Assembly (NCBI GenBank): GCA_032622095.1
Contig: CP136061.1
Span: 257,952,077 to 258,016,076, forward strand
DNA length: 64,000 bases
Direction of reading: 5' to 3'
Source of the DNA: Siphonodentalium dalli
Lineage: Eukaryota; Mollusca; Scaphopoda; Gadilida; Siphonodentaliidae
Under the pieces are notes generated by a model. That model had not been told where the DNA came from, did no database searches, and was given only the letters and a program-made list of their open reading frames with translations. Numbering within the stretch: position 1 is the stretch's first letter; each line of letters opens with the position of its first letter. This document shows, one piece after another, positions 45,750-55,084 of the stretch. Both the position numbers and the translations under genes were made by a program.

Positions 45750-46335
45750 GATAATGGATTTTCACAATGGCTGCGGACACACGTACCACAGTAGCGATGG
45801 GACGGATATTTGTATAAAACACATTAAAACACAACGAAAACCCTGTGTCAATGCATTATCTAATATATGCGAGTCGACCATAGGTCGCCTCGCATATATA
45901 AGAGAATACATTGGCCTAACAAATTATATATATATTTTTATAATCGTTAAAAAATGAAAGAAAAAAATGAAAAAAAATGTTAAAGAAAGTCAAAAAACAT
46001 TATAAAAAAATTATAAAATTCTTAAAGAATGTAAGAAAAAATTATAAAAATGATAAAATTATTAAAGAATATAAGAAAAAATTATAAAAAATGTTAAAAA
46101 ATGAAAGAACAAATTATAAAAATTGTTAAAGAATGTAAGAACATTTATTAAAAATTGTTAGGCCAATGCATTGGCTGCGGACACACGTACCACAGTAGCT
46201 ATGGCATAGTAGGTGTGACAATGTATTATGGTGGAGTTTGGGGACATTGGCTGCGGACACACGTACCACAGTAGCTATGGCATAGTAGGTGTGATAATTT
46301 ATTATGGTGGAGTTTGGGGACATTGTACCAATACG
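45750..46335. repeat. Palindrome relic nested in the GGCTGCGGACACACG repeat
   Basis: ACAATGGCTGCGGACACACG and TACCACAGTAGCGATGGG (45768-45803) is followed by a partial CCCTGTGTCAATGCA hairpin (45841-45920), a long A-rich spacer of repeated AAAGAATGTAAGAAAAAATT, and a broken second hairpin end (TTAGGCCAATGCATTGG at 46159). Then a tandem pair (76-bp unit, 46178 and 46254) of the GGCTGCGGACACACGTACCA repeat follows. Confidence 0.78.
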
Positions 46336-46339
46336 GGCA

Positions 46340-47280
46340 TATAACGTTAATAACAATCAAGGCGTTTTGATTATTTATTAATATATAGTTCATAGAAATA
46401 TCTTCTTCGTCATGGGTCTTCTCCTAGATTGGTTCGTCTTCATGTCGACTCCTGTGGTTGGGGTCTTCTTGTCATCTAGGTGAATAATGGGCTGCTCGTG
46501 TCTTCATTAGTTGAGGGTGTCTTCCTGTCGTCTGCGTGGTTGATATCCAGTTGAGTTCATCGGCCTGTCGTCTGCTTCGCTTCTTCGTTGGTACATCGGG
46601 GTTGCGTTGTTAGAAATACAAGATTGTAATATTTACCTTGTATTCCAATCCATGTTTCCGGCTGGAGATCCTAGCTGTCTTCTCGGCGCCATGAGGCCCG
46701 TGAGCCGTCGGTAACTTCTGGTAGTTTGTTGAGAACTGAGTATCGAGTCTTGGTTTTCTCGCATCTATATACGTGAGGGAGATTATGATAGCCCCTGGCG
46801 TAGTTAGCGGCACATCAATTTGGGCGTACCTAGGCTAATCAAGCAGGCAACATTCTTCCGTGTCGTCTCCTAGTCTCCAACATGGACAGCTCGCTACGTT
46901 AACTTCAACGGACATCTTCTCGGTAGTGCCTGGTACAGCTAATCCGTAAATTGCCGGATAACCATCCGTCTCACGTTGTATACTGCTAGCCTATTCTTCG
47001 CCAACATGCCGCATTAACTTTGTACTCGTCGTGTCATAACTGATTATGTGTTCAATATTTCGCATCTCGATATAGTTAACAGGGGTGCCGATATATGTGG
47101 TAAATCGGCAGCCCCTACGAACTGAATATTGTCTGCTTTTCTGGGTTGAAGGTTCTGCCCTGGGTGTATCTTGGAACAACATTGGCTGCGGACACACGTT
47201 CCATGTTGTACAGTATTCAGTTTTGGAAATCCTATGGAATATTTTCTCTTGGAATTTCGGGTTTGTTTATATATATTGAG
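46340..47280. other. No gene accepted
   Basis: A minus-strand frame at 46637-46813 ends at a good donor (AAG^GTAAAT), but its translation has no recognisable domain and no acceptor is evident. 47181-47200 is another short piece of the GGCTGCGGACACACG repeat. Confidence 0.35.
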
Positions 47281-47284
47281 GTTC

Positions 47285-47520
47285 GATGCTGTTTGGGACC
47301 AAAATTAGTTTGGGATCCCGGTCACTTCAAATAGCGGGATATATATATGGGAAAATGTCCGGACCGGGATTCCGTTCATATCCCGTCGGGATCCCAATCG
47401 GAATAAATTATTCCGATCGGGCTCCCGGACAACGACCGGGATCCCATGGGGATCCCGGGCTATTGTCGGTTTCCCTGCGGGATAGACCTGGGATCCCGTT
47501 GTTATTTTCTAAGGGGTCGG
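47285..47520. repeat. GC-rich cluster of GGGATCCC palindromes
   Basis: GGGATCCC or close variants (GGGATCCCGG, CCGGGATCCC, CGGGATTCCG, TGGGATCCCG) occur about eight times in 235 bp, including the self-complementary stretch around ATCGGAATAAATTATTCCGA. Its base composition is unlike the AT-rich surroundings. Confidence 0.7.
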
Positions 47521-47529
47521 TATGTTCTG

Positions 47530-48185
47530 ATTTTCATATTTAAATCTGATTCTTTTGTTTACAATGTATGTTCTGAAATCGGATTCTTGTGACAATATAT
47601 CACACGGTCGTACTCACTGTATTTGCGAAATTTCAAATCGCATAGTTCATGGTAAGATTAATTGCGAAATGTAATAAATTATATAATCACCAAACGCTCT
47701 TTAAATTAGCGTGGCTCCACAATCAGTATGCGAATATGTACTTGTGTTATAAGTTTCACGAGTTAGTCATATAATGAACAATTGCTTTGGAATCTGGTTT
47801 AATCTACACCAACCATTGATTTGGAATCCGTGTTGTTAGCATGTGATCTGGTCGACCCAGGCGAAGTGGTCCTGCTACTAAGTCTTTGCTATAATATTGG
47901 TTCAAGCTGAATTGGACAGTTAACATTTATTGTTCCTAACGTTGTCATTTTCGCAGAGTTTGGATGAATCTATACGAATCAAAGAAAATACTATGGTTTC
48001 AATACGGTTTTATGAAACGTTTAAGAACGGATACATTGTAAATATTTCAACAATGGCTGCACGGATGCTTGCAAAACGACAGAAATAGCCATCTTATTTA
48101 TTATGATCGGTTTCCAACAACCAACACACCAATTATTATTATATCGATTATATCGATTGCGCATGCGCTAGGTGAAGTTGCTTCG
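47530..48185. other. No gene seen
   Basis: AT-rich sequence before the LINE. TATATCGATTATATCGATTG at about 48140 is a short direct repeat. Confidence 0.4.
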
Positions 48186-48233
48186 GAAACATCGAGGAGA
48201 ATAAACTATGTTTTTCACCACATATCGTGAATG

Positions 48234-48594
48234 AGCTAAGGATTTTAATGTGAACAGTGTGTGTGAGTCGTGCTCAGATATCGAGGTCACAGCGGCTGAA
48301 AGATTGGTCAACAGGCAGTCGAACAGACCAGGTGTTGTGAAATTTAGTGTTCGCTCTATTGACGAGAAGAAACGCTTACTTCGCAGTAAAAGTGCACTTA
48401 AGGACAATACCCAATTCAGTTCAGTGTATATTCGATCAAGCAAAAGCCACACTGAGAGCATTTTGGAGCTCAACGCGCGGGCACTGCTGAAACAGATTCC
48501 TGGCGGGGACGGCTATAGGGTGACTGCCAACGGGCGCATCATGAAACGTGACGACGGAAGAAGAGGAACCACGGAGACAGCGGAAGGAGACTAG
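48234..48594 (+). CDS. LINE ORF1-like protein, C-terminal part
   Basis: Open from 48234 (preceded by TGA) to TAG 48592-48594. GVVKFSVRSIDEKKRLLRSK, then SSVYIRSSKS and LLKQIPGG-GYRVTANGRIMKRD, follow the pattern of the RNA-binding C-terminal region of LINE ORF1 proteins (a fold that ends in '.G.I..K.'). No convincing ATG or N-terminal domain is present, so the element is 5'-truncated here. The next ORF is in the same frame, directly after the TAG. Confidence 0.65.
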
Positions 48595-51500
48595 GACATT
48601 TCCCGCCCATGGGGGCAAATTACCATCGGCCAACTCAACGTTTGTGGATGGACATCAAATAACAATACACTACCTTCAACAATTGTTTCTCATTCTGGGT
48701 GTGACATTTTATGCATCAATGAATCTCATTTGAAACCGGGCGAGTCAATCGAAACAGATGATTATGGTTATCAGTGGTACGGTAATAATAGATCACGTGT
48801 GCATAAAAACGCCTCGAAGGGGTCGGGTGGTGTTGGGTTGTTGGTTAAATGTGAGTTACTTGATGAATTCCTCATCTCTGTTATTGATAAGTCCTTTGAG
48901 GGGGTCTTGGGTATTTTGTTCACACACAAAGTTACAGACAGATCGTTCGTGGTATTTAGTTGCTATCTCCCGCCTGAAAATTCTTTCTGGGGTCGTGACG
49001 CATCTAGTTTTTTCTCTCATATCCTTGCTCAAATATATTCACTTACGGAAGTGGATGCTGTATTCATTTGTGGTGACCTGAATTCGAGAATTGGTGCTAG
49101 CTCTGAGGTTAATAATGTCATTGATCATATTAGGCCACGTTTACACATATATAAAGTGACGAACCAACATGGTCATTCTTTCGTGGAATTTCTCAATGAT
49201 AGCCGTTATGTAATATTGAATGGTCGTTTTGGGCCAAACTCGAACTTATTCACATATCATTCAACGCGGGGTGAATCGGTTGTTGATTTTGTATGCGTTC
49301 ATCATGATATCTTGAAGAAATGTCATAATTTTTGTGTTGTTAAATGTGAGACTATTATTGTTGAATTTGACTTGCATCATTTGCTTGGTGAGCGAAGTAG
49401 AATTCCAGATCATGCCCTACTGAAGTTTACGTTCGATTCAGGGTTTGACACCAACCTTACATGTCACTCTAATGTGAGTTCAAAATATTTTGATCCTAAA
49501 TTCAAGTTGAACAATATTTCACCACCCTTATCCTTTTTAACTTTGTTGAAAGCTACCATACGTCGTATTGAGTTGGAAGGCTGTGCACGAGAAGATGTAG
49601 ACATGGTATACGGGGAGTTTGTGGATTTAATTAAGCGTGAGATGACCAAGCACATTCCGGTTTACGATTGGACATCTAGGTCGAGAAAAGTGTTGAAACC
49701 GCAAAAACCTTTTTGGAATAAGGAATTAACAGAATTGTGGAGGAAAATGCGTGCAAGTGAGAAAAAATATATAAAAAATAAACACATAAATAGCGAAAGA
49801 AAAAAATATTTAACTGAATATAATAATGCAAGAAATTTGCTTGATAAAAACATTCGATTTTTCGAAAGAGAACATAAACGCTCCCTGTCTTTGAATATTA
49901 ATGAAAATGTCACTAAAAACCCTAAGGAGTTTTGGGGATTGCTGAAGAAGCTCGGTCCGAAACGTACCTCTTCTCCCCCAATCAGATGTTACTTGCCAGA
50001 TGGCTCACAGACGACGAATGTAAATATTGTCCTGAATTCATGGAAGTTCGAGTTTGCCTCATTGTATAACAGAGGACAGTCAAGTGATCACGATGATAAT
50101 TTCAAAATGCGAATTTTAAGTGAGAATTTTCAAGATCTTTCAGAGAATGCTCCATTGGATAAAATAAACCAGGGAATTACTTTTGATGAAGTAAAAGAAG
50201 TAGTTCGCGCCGCGAAAAATGGTAAGGCCTGTGGTATTCATGGTATCCCATCTGAAGTTCTTAAATCCGATGCTATTATCCCGGCACTTCATAAATTGTT
50301 CAATCTTTGCTTCAATTCAAACTATGTCCCTAACGATTGGTGTAGATCTATTGTAACTCCGATCTTGAAGGATAGTAACTCGGATCCTGCCGTACCAATG
50401 AATTACAGAGGAATTAGTCTACAGTCGGTGATAGGAAAGATGTATAGTTCCCTCCTTAACAAGAGACTCGACTCTTATTTAGATGCTTGTGATACGATAG
50501 TCGATGAACAGAACGGTTTTAGGAAAGGTAGATCGTGTTCTGAACATATCTATGTCCTATCTTCTATCGTTAAAAATAGGTCATCCACACTTGTTAGCTT
50601 TATTGACTTAAAAAAAGCATTTGACTCAATCGATCGAGATCTGCTCCTTTATAAATTATCAAGACTCAATGTTTCAGACAAATTTTACCATTCTATTCGT
50701 GCACTTTACTCGAATACAGAGTGTTGTGTTAAACTTGGTGAATACAAAACTGAGTGGTTTCCATGTTCTGTTGGGGTCAGACAAGGAGACAGTATGTCCC
50801 CCACCCTATTTAATATTTATATAAATGATTTAGCTATCGAGCTTAAAAGAATAGGCCGCGGGGTTCAAATTGGATCGAATAATGTAAGCATGTTGTTATA
50901 TGTCGATGATATTGCTCTGATAGCCCCTGATGAAACTAACTTACAGTTACTTCTAGATGTCGTATCAAATTGGTGTAAAAAGTGGCGCCTAAATATAAAC
51001 GGGAATAAATCGAAAATTATACACTTTCGAAGGCCACAAAGAAAAAGAACTGAATTCGTGTTTAATGTTTGTGGTGATGTCCTCGAAATCGTCTCATGTT
51101 ATAAATATCTCGGTGTTTTAGTCGATGAGCACACTACTTTCAAAGCTAACGCCGAAAATCTTAGCATGTCCGGGGGTCGCGCACTCGGTTCAGTTATATC
51201 AAAAATTCATAACTATAAAGATATAGGTATAGAAACTTTCACCAGATTGTATTCTTCTTGTGTAATCCCTATTACTGACTATTGTAGTGAGGTCTGGGGG
51301 TTTGGCCAATTTCATCAGATCAACACAGTTCAACACCGCGCCTTGAGATATTTCCTTGGAGTGGGTCGCTTGACACCTCTTCCAGCTCTCATAGGGGACG
51401 TTGGTTGGAAGGCCCCATATTGTCGACGTTGGTTGACAATGCTTAAAATCTGGAATCGTCTTATCTATTTACCTGCCGATAGGTTACCCAAACGAATTTT

Positions 51501-52092
51501 GTTATGGAAATTACTTTCAAATAAAAAGGACTCATGGGTATCAAATATTCATTCTATCCTCGATAAATTGAATCTTCTTGTATATTATGACAATCGACAT
51601 ATATGTGATATCGATCTATGTAGCTCAAAGCTTGATGTGTATTTCCATGCCTCGTGGTTGGCTGATGTCAGGAGATTGCCTAAATTGAGAATCTACAATA
51701 TTTTCAAATGTGTTTACAAATTGGAACCCTATGTGAATAGTACTTTAAGTAAATCTGAACGCTCAATCTTTGCTCAATTCAGATGTGGCGTGCTACCACT
51801 AGCCATTGGAACTAGTCGATATACAAATACAAGCGTAGATGAACGATATTGCATCGTATGCAATTCGGGTGATGTTGAAGATGAAATGCATTTTGTATTC
51901 AAATGTCCAGCATACTCTAAATTGCGAAACGAGTTTATGTGTACAGTTAAACGCGCTTATGGTCGCATAAATAACCTAACTGAAAATCAACTTCTGATTA
52001 TCCTTGTTGACAGACTTCACATCCCTTTTGGCAAATACCTGTTTAAATGTTACAAAGTCAGACAACAAGTTTTGTCAAAAAAGAGTGGATGA
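48595..52092 (+). CDS. Non-LTR retrotransposon ORF2: endonuclease-reverse transcriptase
   Basis: An uninterrupted frame of about 1,165 codons that starts right after the ORF1 stop. The first 45 codons hold the N-terminal motif of an APE-type endonuclease (QLNVCGW, then DILCINESHL), so the true domain begins upstream of the TTG at 48730. Numbering from 48730: FSCYLPP 76-82, GDLNSRIG 115-122, PDHALL near 220 complete the endonuclease. The reverse transcriptase spans about 480-800 with FRKGRSCSEH, LVSFIDLKKAFDSID, GVRQGDSMSPTLFNIYINDL (about 682) and YVDD (724-727), all catalytic aspartates present. A Cys/His cluster CIVCNSGDVEDEMHFVFKC lies at about 1041-1059. It ends KKSG at TGA 52090-52092. 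Because it is intact, this is a young copy. Clade: I/Jockey/CR1-like by layout, not settled. Confidence 0.92.
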   Translation, partial: DISRPWGQITIGQLNVCGWTSNNNTLPSTIVSHSGCDILCINESHLKPGESIETDDYGYQWYGNNRSRVHKNASKGSGGVGLLVKCELLDEFLISVIDKSFEGVLGILFTHKVTDRSFVVFSCYLPPENSFWGRDASSFFSHILAQIYSLTEVDAVFICGDLNSRIGASSEVNNVIDHIRPRLHIYKVTNQHGHSFVEFLNDSRYVILNGRFGPNSNLFTYHSTRGESVVDFVCVHHDILKKCHNFCVVKCETIIVEFDLHHLLGERSRIPDHALLKFTFDSGFDTNLTCHSNVSSKYFDPKFKLNNISPPLSFLTLLKATIRRIELEGCAREDVDMVYGEFVDLIKREMTKHIPVYDWTSRSRKVLKPQKPFWNKELTELWRKMRASEKKYIKNKHINSERKKYLTEYNNARNLLDKNIRFFEREHKRSLSLNINENVTKNPKEFWGLLKKLGPKRTSSPPIRCYLPDGSQTTNVNIVLNSWKFEFASLYNRGQSSDHDDNFKMRILSENFQDLSENAPLDKINQGITFDEVKEVVRAAKNGKACGIHGIPSEVLKSDAIIPALHKLFNLCFNSNYVPNDWCRSIVTPILKDSNSDPAVPMNYRGISLQSVIGKMYSSLLNKRLDSYLDACDTIVDEQNGFRKGRSCSEHIYVLSSIVKNRSSTLVSFIDLKKAFDSIDRDLLLYKLSRLNVSDKFYHSIRALYSNTECCVKLGEYKTEWFPCSVGVRQGDSMSPTLFNIYINDLAIELKRIGRGVQIGSNNVSMLLYVDDIALIAPDETNLQLLLDVVSNWCKKWRLNINGNKSKIIHFRRPQRKRTEFVFNVCGDVLEIVSCYKYLGVLVDEHTTFKANAENLSMSGGRALGSVISKIHNYKDIGIETFTRLYSSCVIPITDYCSEVWGFGQFHQINTVQHRALRYFLGVGRLTPLPALIGDVGWKAPYCRRWLTMLKIWNRLIYLPADRLPKRILLWKLLSNKKDSWVSNIHSILDKLNLLVYYDNRHICDIDLCSSKLDVYFHASWLADVRRLPKLRIYNIFKCVYKLEPYVNSTLSKSERSIFAQFRCGVLPLAIGTSRYTNTSVDERYCIVCNSGDVEDEMHFVFKCPAYSKLRNEFMCTVKRAYGRINNLTENQLLIILVDRLHIPFGKYLFKCYKVRQQVLSKKSG

Positions 52093-52576
52093 TTTCCACT
52101 CTAGCTGCGCAATCAACATAGAAAAATATTCCATCCTCATAGTGACATATAGGCCTCGATGGCCGGGTGTTATATTGAAATGTTATATATATACTTATAT
52201 TCTATCACCTGTATGTGATGAATTTATTATATGCTTGTAACACATGTCACTTTAATAAATGATTATTCTATTCTATTCTATTATAGTATAGAACCTATAG
52301 GTTTATGAATTCTTTAGAAACATAATAATAACCTTAGATAATATGACGCTATGTTTTATTAACAGCATCAGTTTGCCCAACCAGCATCGTGACAATACAG
52401 CAGGACCCACCAACATCATATCAAATTAGCAGGGCCACTTGATCAGGGTTGATGACAGCCATTCCAGTGTATACTTTTAAGACTGAATTGGTCGCAGTCG
52501 ACTTCAAATGCTAACCACAAACACAACATTCCTTGTTGTTTGAGAGTATGCTTGTAATCTCGGGGTTCTCAATTAA

Positions 52577-52927
52577 CACTTTACCCAACAGAACGGCCCT
52601 GTGCCTATGCATTCTCTTATATATGCGAGTCGGCCATAGGTCGCCTCGCATATATAAGAGAATGCATTGGCTTAACACATTAAAAATTATAAAAAAAAAT
52701 TTAGGCCAATGCATTCTCTTATATATGCGAAGCGGCCTATGGTCGACTCGCATATATAAGAGAATGCATTGGCAAAGGGCATAACTGTAACTATAACCAT
52801 CACAATGTGGTCAAGGAGCCGGTTCCAATGATATCCATATTTGTATGGTTCTATTGAGACAGACCGAAGATATTTAGGCTGTTGAAGCTTTATTTGGCCG
52901 GTTTTGGCCGGTTTGTTGGGTAAAGGG
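52577..52927 (-). mobile_element. Palindromic TTAA MITE, short-spacer copy
   Basis: TTAA flanks (52573-52576, 52928-52931). Left end mutated to CACTTTACCCAACAGAACGG; right end GGTTTGTTGGGTAAAGGG. Two hairpins (52602-52671 and 52704-52773) only about 32 bp apart. 351 bp. Confidence 0.9.
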
Positions 52928-52968
52928 TTAACCCGTTATATACTGAATGGTTTCTCCCAGTCAGTTAA

Positions 52969-53214
52969 CCCTTTGAGTGCCAGGTCAGATTTTTGTATCA
53001 ACCCATATACCCTGTGCCAATGCATTCTCTTATATATGCGAGTCGACCATAGGTCGCCTCGCATATATAAGAGAATGCATTGGCTTAACAATTTTTTTTG
53101 TTCTTTGTTTTTTTTATACAATTTTTGACAATTTTAATATATTTTATTATATTCTTTAACAGTCTTATTGTGTAGGTTTAGGGCCGATAATATCGGCCCC
53201 TGGCACTCCAAGGG
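52969..53214. mobile_element. Different TTAA MITE (CCCTTTGAGTGCCAGG ends) holding one palindrome
   Basis: TTAA at 52965-52968 and 53215-53218. Termini CCCTTTGAGTGCCAGG and CCTGGCACTCCAAGGG are inverted repeats of the piggyBac/Looper type. Near the right end GGGCCGATAATATCGGCCCC is a perfect subterminal palindrome. Inside is a CCCTGTGCC hairpin (53010-53083), the same module as in the other MITE family. Confidence 0.88.
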
Positions 53215-53229
53215 TTAAGGAGTGTACAT

Positions 53230-54125
53230 CTGAATGGTCTATTATTGAGTTTGAGGTATGTTGATGGGATAAAAACACCATACCTACGGTTGTTTGTTGA
53301 ATATTATCTGAACATGGGATATGGGATAACCACTCATTAATGACGATTTAGTATAGAAATGGTTATCTGGATATTTCCTATGGAATAACTACCCATCAAT
53401 GACGTTTCAGTACAGAAAGGGTTACACTTATTATCTGAACATTTTCTATGGGATAACTACCCATCAATGATGTTTCAGTACATAAAGAGTTATACTTTTT
53501 ATCTGAACATTTTCTATGGGATAACTACTTATCAATGATGCTTCAGTATAGAAAGGGTTAAATTTATTATCTGAATAGTTGCTACGGTTTAGCTACTCAT
53601 TAATGATGATTTAGTATAGAAAGGGTTAAATTTATCTGAATATTTCATATGGGATAACTACTCATCAATGATGTTTCAGTACAGAACAGGTTACACTTAT
53701 TATCTGAACATTTCCTATGGGATAACTACCCATCAACGACGTTTCAGTTCATACAGGGTTATACTTTTTATCTGAACATTTTCTATGGGATAACTACTTA
53801 TCAATGATGATTCAGTATAGAAATGGTTAAACTTATGATCCGAATAGTTGCTACGGGTTAACTACTCATTAATGATGATTTAGTATAGAAAGGGTTAAAT
53901 TTATCTGCACATTTCCTATGAGATAACCACCATCAATGATGTTTCAGTGCATACAGAGTTATACTTCTTGATGCTTCAGTATAGACAGGGTTAAACTTAT
54001 GATCTGAAAAGTTGCTACGGGTTAACTACTCATTAATGATGATTTAGTGTAGAAAGGGTTAACCTTATCTGAATATTTCTTATGTGATAACTACTAGTCA
54101 ATGATGTTTCAGTACATAAATGGTT
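53230..54125. repeat. 68-bp minisatellite array, about 12 copies
   Basis: The unit GGATAACTACTCATCAATGA, TGTTTCAGTACAGAAAGGGT and TACACTTATTATCTGAACAT plus TTCCTATG totals 68 bp, with scattered deletions. It is the reverse complement of the minisatellite at 15455-15735. The array ends 100 bp before lectin exon 3. Confidence 0.93.
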
Positions 54126-54224
54126 AATTATGTCCAATACTGTGCCATCAAAATTCATACAACTAACAACGATGTGATTCCAATCTATGTCATGCTGTTT
54201 TAAAGTTTGGCCCTCTCTTTCCAG

Positions 54225-54448
54225 CTGAACTATGGGTTGATGGTTACGATACGTATGGTAATGACACGATGTTTACCTGGGACGGCCGCCATCTTCCTTT
54301 CATCGACTGGCATGTCGGCGACCCTCATAATGGAGATTCAGACTGCACCACTATCTTATATGATGGAGCGGTTAGCAAGTTCTTCACTGCTGATAGGTTT
54401 TGTTTAACACAAGGATCAAAGTCAAAGGAGTTTGTTTGTCAAAAATAA
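54225..54448 (+). CDS. Exon 3 of type II C-type lectin (locus 2): C-terminal half and stop
   Basis: Acceptor CTCTCTTTCCAG at 54224 (good pyrimidine tract), phase 1, stop TAA 54446-54448. It encodes LWVDGYDTYG, WDGRHLPFIDWHVGDPHNGD, SDCTTILYDG, TADRFC and KEFVCQK. Three conserved cysteines complete the domain. The calcium/sugar triplet is DPH and WND is replaced by ADR, so classical carbohydrate recognition is doubtful. It aligns closely with 25379-25587 (WDG..LPF.DW..G.PHN). Exons 1-3 sum to 600 nt, an open frame of 199 residues. AATAAA at 54705-54710, inside the MITE at 54681, is the first canonical poly(A) signal after the stop. Confidence 0.87.
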
Positions 54449-54680
54449 GACACAACTTGGTTATTGTAATAATCTTAAATTCATTTGTCTGGAAACACAA
54501 ATAGGTTAAGTCACACTGGATACCATCTTCAAGTAACGGATTTGTATATGTGTGTGGGACATGGTTGTACTGATTTGAGATTCACTGGAATTAGTGGATT
54601 TGGTATGAAACAATGTGGCTGTGAGACAGTCGAATTTACTAGAAAGTTTGGCCACACTTATACCACGATGAACATGTTAA

Positions 54681-55074
54681 CAGTTTACCCAACAACACGG
54701 CCCAAATAAAGCTTCCACAGCCTAAAATATCTTCGGTCTGTCTCAATAAAACCATACAAATATGGATATCATTGGAACCGGCTCATTGACCACATTGTGA
54801 TGGTTACAGTTATGCCCTGTGCCAATGCATTATCTTATATATGCGAGTCGACCATAGGTCGCCTCGCATATATAAGAGAATGCATTGGCCTAAAATAATT
54901 CTTTTTTAACACTTTTTACCATTTTTTATAATATTGTTCTACATTCTTTGACAATTTTATCATTTTTAATATGTGTTAAGCCAATGCATTCTCTTATATA
55001 TGCGAGGCGACCTATGGTCGATTCGCATATATAAGAGAATGCATTTGCACAGGGCCGTTCTGTTGGGCAAAGGA
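54681..55074 (+). mobile_element. Palindromic TTAA MITE, full copy after lectin exon 3
   Basis: TTAA flanks (54677-54680, 55075-55078); decayed ends CAGTTTACCCAACAACACGG and CTGTTGGGCAAAGGA; hairpins at 54818-54887 and 54978-55047. 394 bp. Confidence 0.9.
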
Positions 55075-55084
55075 TTAAAGTAAT

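Larger units (their letters stand above)
48190..52283 (+). mobile_element. Nearly full-length LINE (ORF1 part, ORF2, 3' UTR, tail)
   Basis: Limits: 5' truncation point somewhere in 48180-48233; 3' UTR 52093-52263; terminal ATTCTATTCTATTCTATTA simple tail (52264-52282), the kind of short tandem tail used by several non-poly(A) LINE clades. It sits in the same orientation as the lectin gene, inside its second intron. No target duplication could be recognised with certainty. Confidence 0.85.

Noticed and set aside
46637-46813. Minus-strand putative exon ending AAG^GTAAAT
   Set aside because: A donor alone is weak evidence; the peptide is not recognisable and no matching acceptor or partner exon was found.
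54485-54709. 74-codon ORF after lectin exon 3 (Cys-rich, MSGNTNRLSH start)
   Set aside because: Lies in the expected 3' UTR and ends inside the MITE at 54681; no splice sites.
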